NCBI RefSeq assembly: GCF_017654505.1
Contig: NC_054549.1
Span: forward strand, 26,472,147-26,536,146
Source of the DNA: Polyodon spathula
Taxonomy: Eukaryota > Chordata > Actinopteri > Acipenseriformes > Polyodontidae
Direction: 5' to 3'
Length of the DNA stretch: 64,000 nt
Shown: positions 10,601-54,724 of the stretch, in pieces
How the letters are laid out: each line of letters starts with the position of its first letter
Numbering within the stretch: position 1 is the stretch's first letter
The notes under the pieces: generated by a model
Seen by the model: the letters and a program-made list of their open reading frames with translations, nothing else
Databases searched by the model: none
What the model was told of the DNA's origin: nothing
Program-made: the position numbers and the translations under genes

Positions 10601-12353
10601 ATCTATTTACTGACCTAAGAGGTTTGTCATTAGTTTATGGTTTTTATCTTTTTATCACACTGGCATTAGGCATCAAGATAAACACACAGAATGCAGCCTT
10701 TTCATATATAGTAGATCCTATCATGTGTGATCATATCTAAATTCAGCTCTTGGCAGGTCAGAGTATTCAGTTGCAGATTAAAAAAAAAAAAAAAGAAAAG
10801 ATGGTGCATAAAACAAACTGCCCAGTTTAGCCATGTTTAATACCCGAAAACAAGGAAGCAAGATGTTAATATAATTAATGTACCATTAAATTAATAGTTT
10901 AATAAATGAGCTGAGATTTAAAACTAGGATACCTTGAATCACAGTCCACAGTTGTAACTTCCCATTAATTAGATATCCAGAATGATAAAAGTGCTGTGTT
11001 TCCACTGGGAATTACCATACATCTCTCTTTACCAGTATTTAGCATTTAGCTGTGGGCTGGTGAGAGGCGGGCTGTCAAACCTCGGGGTCAAGAGTATCGT
11101 GACAGCAGAAGTTTCAGCAATGCCTGCATGTAAGTGTTTATTTATATATGCATGAAATCTACTTCATGGTCTGTTTTACTCCAAAATATATTCTACACAT
11201 GTCCTTCCGCACACTTTTTACTTTAAAAAAGGCAGACCATGCAGACAACCGAATTTATATCTCTCAATAGCAACTTTAGGTGTAGGGGCTCAAGTTGTAG
11301 CCATTGATCAACAAACATTGAAACCACGAGAATGCTAGTGACTTAATTTACAATCCCATTTTCACGTGATTGAGCATTTTTTATTAAATAAGTAGTTTAG
11401 TTTTCCAGGCTTTATTTCCACTTTGAATCTGGTAAAGTCCATTTAACCTTTCACCACACTCTAGATTCAGTCCCTGTGCAGCAGGTATTAGGAACCCACC
11501 TGAAACATGGAACACGAAATGTCCTTTTCGGCACAGTAGGGTCCTAATACTTGTTACACAAAAGTGAAAAATACCATATCCACGAATTATACACAATAAA
11601 CACACATTGAAACCATGTGATTGCCATTGAATTAATTTTTTAAAAAAACAAAGAGAGCACATCATTAAGGTAATGTGAATAAGGTCAAAATGGTCTTCAA
11701 CCAATTCTAAGAGAAAATTAAATGTGGAAATTAAACACACATCTACAGAAAATTAATAAGGACCAAGATAGTTGTGCTCCGTAACAGTTTATGCTGTTTT
11801 AATGACTACTAGTTTGTGTTAAGTTATTGCCACTGTCTATTGACAAGAAGTATTTTAAAAGATAATAATCTCATGCACTCCCCAATACATTGAACAAAAT
11901 AAATAATACTAATCTGAAACTGCTGCACACACTGCTTCTTTAGAGGAGCAAGTTACACACTTCGAATTTGCCAAACGTCTGCTGTCCATTCACTTGAGAC
12001 ACTCTGCTGCAGTGTAGGGAGCACGTGCTGGTTGTGAACCTGAGCAGACATAGACAGAAGAAACAGGCAGCTGCTCCGGCTCCTTTTCTGTCTCCCTGCA
12101 CAGCTGTCTCTGCAGCGGGCTTTCGGGACACAACAGGGACACTGCAAATGCATACTGTTTTGCATTGCCATATTGTTATAGCAAAACTATTAAAGTACTG
12201 CTACTCGAGCAGCAGTGGACAATGGTGGAGATTAAAGAAATGCCAGCAGTTTGCAGAAAACAAGAAGGAGGGGTGCAAATTGTTCCAGTTGATAGTTATT
12301 ATATTTTTTTTGTCTTTACAGGTAAATTTCAAATTATGATACAGAAGATGTAG
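7671..12353 (+). CDS. trappc6b: TRAPP complex subunit 6B, complete, six coding exons
   Basis: The protein is a small core subunit of the TRAPP tethering complexes, which act as guanine-nucleotide exchange factors for Rab1/Ypt1-type GTPases in ER-to-Golgi and Golgi traffic. Coding exons are 7671-7751, 8546-8613, 9107-9224, 9659-9742, 11036-11129 and 12322-12353. All have GT/AG borders and consistent phases, and give 158 residues, the usual TRAPPC6B length. The product starts [14 protein letters not shown] and ends FQIMIQKM. Family landmarks are [27 protein letters not shown], the [19 protein letters not shown] block, and [20 protein letters not shown], where a Cys precedes the last helix. It is clearly closer to TRAPPC6B than to TRAPPC6A, which diverges in the N-terminal third. 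The start is the first ATG and matches the family start. Intron 1 carries a dispersed repeat (8181-8504). The gene converges on lamb2. Family and exon structure are very secure. Confidence 0.96.
8181..8504 (+). mobile_element. Dispersed repeat family A, copy 1 (trappc6b intron 1)
   Basis: About 325 bases beginning CAGGGTTCTCCCCAGG and ending AAAATGACTGCTAAAA. A second copy in the opposite orientation lies at 38211-38536 in a lamb2 intron. Shared features include TTTCAGCTGGACGGG-like start, GACTGTCGCC, CACTTGCACGCACTGGTTGA and a CAAA-rich internal tract. No protein, A/B box or recognised TIR; possibly a non-autonomous hAT-like element. Confidence 0.75.
9743..11035 (+). other. trappc6b intron 4
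   Basis: AT-rich intron with an A-run at about 10780. Nothing else recognised. Confidence 0.5.
11130..12321 (+). other. trappc6b intron 5
   Basis: No exon or repeat recognised. The part at 11940-12170 is GC-richer and open in several frames on both strands but lacks supporting splice sites. Confidence 0.45.
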
Positions 12354-12494
12354 ACTCACACCACTGAAAGAAAACCCATTGTGTTATCAATACCATGTAA
12401 TTTAATCTCTTATCAGCTGCCATTAATACTGCTGCCAAGTATTTATCCACTTGATTAGTATCGAATAATGTATACATAAATCTGCACCAAAGCT

Positions 12495-12500
12495 ATTAAA
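12495..12500 (+). terminator. Candidate trappc6b poly(A) signal (ATTAAA)
   Basis: An ATTAAA hexamer lies about 140 bases after the trappc6b stop codon. No canonical AATAAA lies nearer. It would give a short 3' UTR. The call rests only on motif and spacing, so a distal site is equally possible. Confidence 0.25.
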
Positions 12501-12757
12501 AGGACCATAAACAACAACTTCTTGTACGTGTTTATTTTGAGTGTGATGTCCTGGGAGCACTAAATAAGAATGCCCTGTAGTGTATGTGTAGAAGAGATGG
12601 GACAAAAATTGGAAACCACTTCAAACATGTAGACTATACTTTAAAAAAGGATGCCCCACATGTGACTGATTTATTTGTTATGCGAATTAAATCATGCACA
12701 TGTACACAGAGATATATAAAAGCTGCATCTCCCTTTTGCAAGTCAGTTTTAGTAACC

Positions 12758-12865
12758 ATGGGTAGGAAGGCATATCAAACACAATTTGATGGAGGACTGA
12801 TAATGGACGATCGGTTGGCAGGTGCTTCTATATCCAGGTGTGTCCAGATTACAAGGTGTTTTTAA
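12758..12865 (+). mobile_element. Tc1-like transposase N-terminal fragment
   Basis: The frame reads MGRKAYQTQFDGGLIMDDRL, then AGASISRCVQI before a stop. This resembles the first helix-turn-helix segment of a Tc1 subgroup whose transposase starts MGRK..LSEFDRG.IVGARLAGAS. Truncated and inactive; flanking ends were not resolved. Confidence 0.55.
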
Positions 12866-12899
12866 TTACCTCCGTCCAACCCCTGTACAGTGTGGTTAT

Positions 12900-13450
12900 A
12901 AAATCACATGCTTACGTGGAACCAATCCCTACAAGGCAATGGAACCTGTCTGTTAGAGGCACCACACAATGAGAAGCAAGATTCTGGGATTGCACACTGC
13001 CATTGGGCACACTGCAGCTGGCATCGTGCATGCTTTACATTGATTTCTTCACAACGTTATTATTCACCTTGTGGATAATCTTCGGATAGCTCAGCACTGC
13101 CATTGAGGCCCTTTGATACCTCAAGGCAGATGGCTTCCTTCAGTTCTGCTACTGTAGGTTTTTTTCTACAGTAGCAATTTAAAGCAGCCTAGTGACTATA
13201 TATATGTAATAAATAACGTTGAATATATGTAATATCAGTAAGATGAAAAAGTAGATCACATTACTTGTTTCATGCACATATACCACCAGATTTTGCTACG
13301 GTCAAAATCTGCTAAATAATGTTCTAACCAAGTTTCATGACAATTGAATAAGTCATTCTCTAGATGTATGTAAAAACATGTAACATAGGGACCGTCTGTA
13401 TATACCCCCAGATCACGGATTCATATGTTTAAACACCCACATTAGTGCTG
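12900..13450. other. Intergenic stretch
   Basis: No gene. At 13325-13385 is an interspersed-repeat word (AACCAAGTTTCATGACAATT then CTCTAGATGTATG) that recurs at 21495-21560 inside lamb2. Confidence 0.4.
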
Positions 13451-13454
13451 ACTT

Positions 13455-13890
13455 GCACTCGGCATTCACAACACGTCCCCAGTTCTAAAAACACTGCATT
13501 GGCTCCTTGTTCAGGATTGATTTTAAAAATGTTGTTACTACTTACGAGGTGCTTCTTGGTCTACGGCCTTCATATCTGCAGGAACTGTTAGTGCCCCATT
13601 CCCCTAATCATACCCTGAGATCAGCAAATGCTGGCCTTCTCGATGCTTCTAGAAGTCGGCTGCAATCAGGAAGGGCAAGAGGGCCTTTAGTAGTTCTCCT
13701 CCCTGCCTTTGGAACTCTATTCCAAATCATATCAGCCATGCTGGCACAGTTAACATTTTTAAATTAATTTTAAAGACATCTGTTTCGAGCTGGATTGCTA
13801 GACTATTGGCTTCCTTTTTATTGTTTTTATTGTAAAGTACCCAGGGATGCTTGCATAAAGCGTATATAAAATCAAACTGCATAGTATTGT
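13455..13890 (+). pseudogene. LINE (L2/CR1-type) 3' remnant
   Basis: The frame at 13507-13767 reads RIDFKNVVTTYEVLLGLRPS, YLQELLVPHSPNHTLRSANA and GLLDASRSRLQSGRARG, the C-terminal pattern after the reverse transcriptase of L2/Rex-like non-LTR elements (LRPSYL.ELL, LRS, PRSRL). Earlier and later parts carry stops. It ends with the GTAAAGTACCCAGG and GCGTATATAAAA type tail common to such 3' UTRs. Confidence 0.7.
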
Positions 13891-13967
13891 TGTGTTACAT
13901 TCAATAACTAAAGAATGTCCTAATCAAATTTCATGGTCAAAGTCAAAAAGGCTATAGCACAATGGAA

Positions 13968-14012
13968 TGTTTTTTTTTGTTTTGTTTTGTTTTGTTTTGG
14001 TTTGTTTTTTTT
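13968..14012. repeat. (TGTTT)n / T-rich simple repeat
   Basis: Short run of TTTTG units flanked by T tracts. Confidence 0.7.
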
Positions 14013-14172
14013 TACATCTTAATGTAAACAGACAATTAAAAAAGGGAACAGAAGTTTGGTCCACAACACAATTTCTGCTGATGTACTGCTAATTGACAGC
14101 CACAAAACATCTGCAGATGTACCACATCGCATAACTGCGCACAGTGCATATACCATGCTTGTCCCAGAACTA

Positions 14173-14485
14173 GAGGCAGTCCAAATCTGCAGAAAACTGC
14201 AGACATTTTAAGTAGATATCTGCGGAGTATCTATGTGTTTAGTATTTGTGACTAATGCCTTATAAAAACACAAATCAAGTATAAACAGTCATATCAGTAA
14301 AATCTTTAAAAACTGTCAAACTAAGTTATATATTTCAGGTCACTTTAGCAGTCTGTTTATGATAATCACTATGATGATGTAGCTGTAGAATATGGCAAAT
14401 CTGTGGAAGACTGTGAATTCTGCAGGAAGCCTGCAAATTCTGCGATTTCCGAGGAATTCTGTTATCTGCAGATTCAGACTGCCTC
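14173..14485. mobile_element. TA-flanked MITE with ~20-bp TIRs
   Basis: The left end GAGGCAGTCCAAATCTGCAG matches the complement of the right end CTGCAGATTCAGACTGCCTC with three mismatches, and both are flanked by TA. This is the structure of a non-autonomous Tc1/mariner element. The interior is rich in CTGCAGA words and has no coding capacity. Confidence 0.72.
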
Positions 14486-15008
14486 TACCCATAATTAATC
14501 ATACTTCACATTGTTTTAATGTGCTTTGCTGTGCCAGTTGCTGTCTTATCCTCCAACTCCCCAAACTACATTTTACATTCAGGCTGGTCCCTTTAATGCA
14601 GGGATAATTTGTGGGTTCATCAAGTCTAACCTGTTGAAATGACTACATCTTTCAAAAGGTGTTTGCTACTTGTAAATCACAACTAGAGTACTTCATTTTG
14701 AGGTAGCAGTATTAATAGCCACATGTAATCCCATAGCCTTTACTTCCCTTCTGTTCATTTCATTTCTAGCTTTCTGCCTTTCTTTGTTAAAATCCTGAAA
14801 ACAGTCTGATGCCAGCCACTTACTTCAATGCAGATGGGAGATACTTAATTCAACTTAATTGATTATTTACTTGTAAACCCTGTTATATCAAATCCAGACT
14901 AAATACAGCATAAAATTCACAAATCTGAGGACTGTCCCGTTCGAGCCTCATAAAAGTAAATCTCAGGAGGGAGCAGTACTCCTAGTGGTTTAAAGATTTC
15001 ATTCATCA

Positions 15009-15155
15009 CTGGAAGAGAAGGAGAGAGCACGGGAGGAAGGAGAGTGAAGAGAAGGAGCAAGCACAGGAGGAAGGAGAGTGAAGAAAAGTAGCGAGCATGG
15101 GAGGAAGGAGAATGAAGAGAAGGAGCAGCATGGGAGGAAGGAGAATGAAGAGAAG
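15009..15155. repeat. 33-34 bp minisatellite, short block
   Basis: About four units of a purine-rich repeat (core GGAGGAAGGAGAGTGAAGAG). Same family as the large block at 15895-16770. Confidence 0.9.
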
Positions 15156-15467
15156 GCATAACAAGTCAGCCAGTAGAGGATGAGTGGAGGCGGGATATAA
15201 GTAGACAAGGGATTGGAGATAGGAAGGGGCAGTGTGATGAATAGAGCGATAAGCAAGAGCAAGGGTCTTAACTTGGATGTGAGCAACAATAGGTAGCCAG
15301 GGGAGTCTCTGAACACAAATCTGCTATAGCCTGTTTATCAAGCAGATATCTCTCTAAGACATGATTTTCATCTGACTGGTCAAGAAAAGTCACTCTAGTC
15401 CATATACTCTATTTCCAGGTTGTCTTCTCCTTCCCCTTCTCATTCTTTCCTCAAGCATTCTAAACTG
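15156..15467. repeat. Duplicated flank, copy 1
   Basis: Starts GCATAACAAGTCAGCCAGTA and ends before CTAAACTGT. It is almost identical to 16771-17083, with only a few substitutions visible. Both copies follow the right edge of a minisatellite block, so block plus flank was duplicated as a unit. Confidence 0.92.
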
Positions 15468-15894
15468 TTCAGCTGTTTCTTTGGGTCAAGAGGGACCCCA
15501 TCTTTTTCTCTCCTCTTGACTGAGGTTCAAGGTAACCCTCTTGCTTCAGATCCCTTCTTTTGGCAGGCAGCAGAACTGGCCCCTGTAATTCATCAAAACC
15601 TCCTCTGTGTTCTCCCCATACTTTGTGCAGCACTAAATTAGACAAAGATCCTTCCTGAACACCTGTGCTTATTTTGCATATTTTCCACATCAGGCCAGGC
15701 CAAAGGAGCTTAACTAGCCTCGTGACAGAATGATAATGTGTAATGAGGCACTGTTTAAAGAAGTTGCACAAAATTAAGCAAACACATACATACATTATAT
15801 ACAAAATAAGTATAAAGGAAAAAATACAAAAAGATATATAAATAGGAAACAGGCCTGAGGATAACTGATAGCTGATTCCGCCACAGGGGGACGA

Positions 15895-16770
15895 GGGAAG
15901 AGAAGGAGAGAGCATGGGAGGAAGGAGAGTGAAGAGAAGGAGCAAGCACAGGAGGAAGGAGAGTTAAGAGAAGGAGCAGCACTGGGGGGAAGGAGAGTGA
16001 AGAGAAGGAGCAGCACGGGAGGAAGGAGAGTGAAGAGAAGGAGCAGCACGGGAGGAAGGAGAATGAAGAGAAGGAGCAGCATGGGAGGAAGGAGAGTGAA
16101 GAGAAGGAGCAGCACAGGAGGAAGGAGAGTGAAGAGAAGGAGCAGCACAGGAGGAAGGAGAGTGAAGAGAAGGAGCTAGCACAGGAGGAAGGAGAGTGAA
16201 GAAAAGTAGCGAGCATGGGAGGAAGGAGAATGAAGAGAAGGAGCAGCACAGGAGGAAGGAGAGTGAAGAGAAGGAGCAGCACAGGAGGAAGGAGAGTGAA
16301 GAGAAGGAGCAAGCACAGGAGGAAGGAGAGTGAAGAAAAGTAGCGAGCATGGGAGGAAGGAGAATGAAGAGAAGGAGTAGCACAGAAGGAAGGAGAATGA
16401 AGAGAAGGAGCAGCACAGGAGGAAGGAGAGTGAAGAGAAGGAGCAAGCACAGGAGGAAGGAGAGTGAAGAAAAGTAGCGCGCATGGGAGGAAGGAGAATG
16501 AAGAGAAGGAGTAGCACAGAAGGAAGGAGAATGAAGAGAAGGAGCAGCACAGGAGGAAGGAGAGTGAAGAGAAGGAGCAAGCACAGGAGGAAGGAGAGTG
16601 AAGAAAAGTAGCGAGCATGGGAGGAAGGAGAATGAAGAGAAGGAGTAGCACAGAAGGAAGGAGAATGAAGAGAAGGAGCAGCATGGGAGGAAGGAGAATG
16701 AAGAGAAGGAGCAGCACGGAAGGAGAATGAAGAGAAGAAGCAGCATGGGAGGAAGGAGAATGAAGAGAAG
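15895..16770. repeat. 33-34 bp purine-rich minisatellite, large block
   Basis: About 26 imperfect units with core GGAGGAAGGAGAGTGAAGAG. At least three variants alternate in higher-order fashion: GAGCAGCACAG, GAGCAAGCACAG and AAAAGTAGCGAGCATGG. One strand is nearly all purine. Because many units are 33 or 34 bases, several frames stay open on the minus strand (to 339 codons); these are artefacts. Confidence 0.95.
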
Positions 16771-17083
16771 GCATAACAAGTCAGCCAGTAGAGGATGAGT
16801 GGAGAGGGGATATAAGTAGACAAGGGATTGGAGATAGGAAGGGGCAGTGTGATGAATAGAGTGATAAGCAAGAGCAAGGGTCTTAACTTGGATGTGAGCA
16901 ACAATAGGTAGCCAGGGGAGTCTCTGAACACAAATCTGCTATAGCCTGTTTATCAAGCAGATATCTCTCTAAGACATGATTTTCATCTGACTGGTCAAGA
17001 AAAGTCACTCTGGTCCATATACTCTATTTCCAGGTTGTCTTCTCCTTCCCCTTCTCATTCTTTCCTCAAGCATTTTAAACTGT
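16771..17083. repeat. Duplicated flank, copy 2
   Basis: Near-identical to 15156-15467, again directly abutting the minisatellite. The copies differ at a handful of bases (for example GGAGGCGGG versus GGAGAGGGG), suggesting a fairly recent duplication. Confidence 0.92.
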
Positions 17084-17743
17084 AGAAGGTGTAATATCAT
17101 GTTTATTTCACAATTCCACATAGCTCTAGCTGTGCTTACGTTTGTGTTTAAGTACAGATTGTGTCAAATCACATATGCTGTTATTAATTACCAACTGAAC
17201 ACACTTATGTTACCCTCATTAACACATTTCACACAAACCTGGCAATTCTTTAAAAAAAAAAAAAAAAAACTTTTACTGCTCATTGCAACAACTGCAACTC
17301 ATTTAGAACAACTCAAAACACACCTTAAAAAAAGAGATGTGACACGGCAAGCTGTGATCATTCTACTTATTGAAAATTGCAGGTAAACTGGGAGGTGGGT
17401 GAAAAAAACAAAACAGCAGGAACACCCTGAAATCTCCACAAAGTTCAGACAAAACCTTGCATCAACACATGGTTAGTTTTTCAGTGCAACTCTGATATTG
17501 AAAAAAACTTGCAAGCCCCATTGCTCTGTCACATCTCTTGAAAATGGGGCTCTCTATCCTCTGAATTACAAATGGTTTAAGTGGAGATGTCAAATGACAG
17601 AAGTGGTAGAATTTCAAAGCATCTTTTAATTAATTCACAGTGTTTAATGTTGCACCTGCAACATTAAGGCACATTTTTGACATTTTGAGGTGGGTCTTAG
17701 CCAAGGATAGTTTACTTGGCGCCATGATCTATTGCTGTGATGT

Positions 17744-18560
17744 TTGGCCTTAGCATTGGAAGACAAGCGTAACCTGACCAATGAGTTGCCACCAGTTCCA
17801 TCAAAGCATTACACACAAAAGACAATATTCCTCCGTCCAGGAGACCAACCACCAAGAAAAGGTGTTACAATCAAGTCTCGCTCAGGACAACTGGAAGGTG
17901 CTAGAGACCGGAAGATGCTGGCAGATGTTGGTCAGAGAGTCTGAGTTTACCCAGTGGAGGTGGGTTGTCGAGGATTTGTGGCACACTTTACAACCCGGTT
18001 TCCCAGAGATGTCGGGTTCAGTGGCCAAGAGTTGCGTCGCACAGTGAATAACTTATCTGAAGCAGCAGACAGGAGCAGCAACTGGCTGTGGCTTTGAGAC
18101 TGAACGATTCTGGATGGGGATCTCAAGCATAATAGAAAGAAATCAACCCTGATGTATGGGTAAGTAAGCTGGGCATGACCTGAGTTGGAGATGGATGGGG
18201 GTGATGCTGGGACGCAAGAATCACTATTGAGCCCTCTTGAGGTGTCATGGGCTAGTGGACGAAACACAGAGGACAGAAGGTGCCCACTTGAAGACCCCAG
18301 AGATGTACCCTACTTAGCTCAATCCAGACAGTTGTCATGCTGATGCACTGGGGAGATAACATTATGGTTGATCCCCAGAGCCAGCATTGCAGCCGTTGTG
18401 TGTGCTGATGCGCTGGGGAGGCAAAATAAGCTGATCCCTGGAGCCAGCATTACACTTCAGCCATCAACACCAGGCAGAAGGATATCTACATCAACAGATG
18501 GAAAGAAACACAAATGGATGGAGATGCAGATGGATCACATTAGTTTACTGTCTTAGCTGG
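17744..18560 (+). pseudogene. LINE-type retrotransposon remnant with internal deletion
   Basis: One frame gives LPPVPSKHYTQKTIFLRPGD and ARDRKMLADVGQR; a second frame gives EVGCRGFVAHFTTRF, SGQELRRTVNNLSEAADRSS and NWLWL then a stop. These are familiar segments of a fish/invertebrate retroelement ORF (…KHYTQ..FLRPG…, …PVEVGCRGF…SNWLWL), but the roughly 80 residues usually between them are missing. The downstream part has two diverged direct subrepeats (GCTGATGC.CTGGGGAG, GAGCCAGCATT). Inactive. Confidence 0.6.
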
Positions 18561-18564
18561 TGCT

Positions 18565-19058
18565 TATCTTGGCGAGAGCAGAGTTCGAAATAGGATGAAG
18601 TTTTAACATCTACTCTCGTGTAATTGAAATCAACAATTATATTAATTAGTTGTTTGATTATAGTTGTATAAAATTAACAGGTATGTTTCTCCTTTCAAAA
18701 TAGAGGAGTTAAATAAATAAATATACAGTAGTGATTAGTAGTTGAAACAGACCTAACTCCACCGAAAACAGGGAATTATTTCACAGATTCAACCCCCCAC
18801 TTGAGTGGACAAAGTACAGTATGGATAAATAAACAGACATCCCTTCATGGTTCTTAGTTATGTTTTCTCTATTAAAATGTGTTTCCAGGTGGCTTCCCAC
18901 AAGGGCTTTTTGATTTATCAATGTGAGACAAAGAATTGGAAACCAAATACCATTAATGATACTTAAGTGAGAGAATTCTTTATTTTGTACACCCGTTTTA
19001 TTTTATCTTTAAAAGAAGACATGGACACGTGTTTTTCAAAAGCTATTTTTGTTTTTAT
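18565..19058. other. Intergenic AT-rich stretch
   Basis: Nothing recognised. Confidence 0.4.
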
Positions 19059-19060
19059 TA

Positions 19061-19897
19061 CAGTAGTCTCCGCGCATAGGAACATCTCCTGAGAACACTT
19101 CGGCTAAGAGGACACCCTTGTGGTGAAACAGGTTTTTTTTCCACATTGTAAATGCTTCACCTAAAGGAACAAGACCTTCGCTTAAAAGAACACGTTTTTG
19201 GTAGCAATAGCGATTCATTCACAACTGATACAGTACTGTTTTGTAACCTGATAATTCATCATCATCAAACTTAAAATGAATATTCAATCTTTTCAAAAGT
19301 GACTTGTCATTCCGAGAGTGTCTTGAGGCACACCAATTGGTTTATTAAATCTTTCCACCATTTACTATTACCTTGTTTTGTATTCTGATATCCATGAGTG
19401 CACCTCATCGCTACAGAAAGGCATGTAAACAAACAATGAAATTTTTATGCCGTTTCTCTTGCTACAGAAAGTTGTAAACTGTTCGAGCTCTTGCAAAAAA
19501 CCTGAATCAGACACAAGTCACTGAGCAATTTGGTGTTTTCCGTTCTGGCGAGTTGCTTCACCATTCTGGTAAATAAATTTGTGCGTGCCTTTATTATTGT
19601 ACATGTACTCATGATTAATCTAGAGCTGCTGCTGCATTCTTTAACACGTGTAGTGGTGTTGTGCTAATTTAGTTTGACAGTTTATTACTACAGTTTATAG
19701 CATACACGTGCCTATTGCTTTTCATTTATTCTGTTCATTTCATATGTTGATGCATGTGCGTCATGAAAAGTAATACATATTTATTTATTGACTGATTCAA
19801 ATGGTGTCTGGTGGTCAACTCCATGTTTGAGAACACTTTGGCTAATAGAACAATTTACTTGCTTCCCAAGGGGCGCTCTCTTAGCCGGAAACTACTG
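19061..19897. mobile_element. Pogo/Tigger- or mariner-like non-autonomous element
   Basis: Ends are CAGTAGTCTCCGCGCATAGG and GCCGGAAACTACTG, inverted and flanked by TA on both sides. Subterminal words GAACACTTCGGCTAAGAGGACA and GAGAACACTTTGGCTAATAG are repeated within. No transposase. It lies 230 bases beyond the lamb2 stop codon. Confidence 0.68.
19770..19790 (-). terminator. Candidate lamb2 poly(A) signal inside the transposon
   Basis: Minus-strand AATAAATAAAT within the pogo-like element is the first AATAAA-type hexamer I see downstream of the lamb2 stop. A 3' UTR of about 340 bases would result. Weak evidence. Confidence 0.25.
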
Positions 19898-20124
19898 TAC
19901 TTCTAATTTCAGCCAAAGGTCTATTGCCTGATTAAGGACTGTGTTTACACCAAACCACAAAGAAAATGAACATATTAAAAACTAAAGTGTAAATGCTGGA
20001 GCTTCTGACTGGAGTAAAGCCTGGTCGCACTAGGAGGCACCATTTAGAGGGGCAGCAGTTGTTGAGAAGCTCTGGGAGTGTCCCAGTGCTCTGTGTGGTT
20101 GCTGGCTGTTGGAGTGAGCGTGTG

Positions 20125-53816
<33,692 letters not shown>

Positions 53817-53929
53817 CTGAAACACAAAGCAAACCACATCCTCCGTCACTTCATATCATCAGCAAAGCTCTGCAGGGAGCTGGCGCCGCTTCACAATCCC
53901 ACACATCCTTTGTTTGCCATTTACAGCAT

Positions 53930-54323
53930 GTGTCTTCTAGTGTCAGCTAACAGACAATTCTCATACATCCCTACCGGCACGAAAACCTCTGGGTGTGAGA
54001 ATCTCAGTAATCGGTGATATAGAAACAATAGGTACTCATGTGAAAATGTCAGACCACTTTGTGCTTTAAGTAGGCATCTTAAACAACTAAGATACCTAAC
54101 AAATCTCATTTATTTTAACATATGTTGCTAGGTGTTCCTTTTCTCTTACTATTTTAAATGAATTGCAGGTGCAGCCTATAAAAGTCAATTAAATTAGACA
54201 ATCACTAATTTGCCTATTTTGACAATTTTCCTAGATTCAGTTACAATGGTTTAATTTCATATGTTTCATATAAAACAACAGAAGCAATGGGGTGTTCCCA
54301 ATAAATTTGCACACGACTGCATT
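53930..54323 (-). mobile_element. Mariner-like MITE, copy 2 (inverted)
   Basis: Minus strand starts CAGTCGTGTGCAAATTTATT then GGGAACACCCC, matching copy 1, and continues through AAAGCACAAAGTGGTCT and ATTGTTTCTATATCACCG. Lies just upstream of lamb2 exon 1 of the window. Confidence 0.75.
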
Positions 54324-54626
54324 TTTTCAAAAGAGAGGGGAGAGTAAAAACTAAAGCTGCTCTGTAATAGTTCTATGCAAAGTGTCCTCTCACTTTGGAA
54401 ACAAAGGGCTTGGCTGCCCAAAGTGCTCAGGAGGAAACAGTCATATGAGACAACTTTAACCCTGCAATGTCAAAGCATTTCTGTTACTTTATTTCTGTAA
54501 CTAGTTTCTGTGTCTCGTACAAAACACTTTTTTTGTTTTTTCTGTCCAGAAAAACATAATGCACTCCATATGAAAAAATCTGGCTTGTCAGGCTGAAATT
54601 AAAAAAAAAAAAAACTATAGCGGGGT

Positions 54627-54706
54627 GGCTAAGCATTGTATCATATGGGCTAGCGAAATGGGCATTGGCTAATCATTGTATCATATGGGCTAGCGAAATG
54701 GGCATT
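54627..54706. repeat. 40-bp direct tandem duplication
   Basis: Two adjacent copies of a unit starting GGCTAAGCATTGTATCATAT, differing at one base (AAGC versus AATC). Confidence 0.92.
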
Positions 54707-54724
54707 AAACAGAGTATCTTACTG

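Noticed and set aside
11940..12170. GC-richer segment in trappc6b intron 5 as an extra exon
   Set aside because: The flanking exons join perfectly in phase and length without it, and no matching splice sites are evident.
7671..12353. Assignment to TRAPPC6A
   Set aside because: The N-terminal third ([20 protein letters not shown]) and the 158-residue length match TRAPPC6B.
15755..16931. Several long minus-strand ORFs (up to 339 codons) rich in Ser, Leu, Phe and Cys
   Set aside because: They are the pyrimidine-strand translation of the 33-34 bp minisatellite and read through in multiple overlapping frames.
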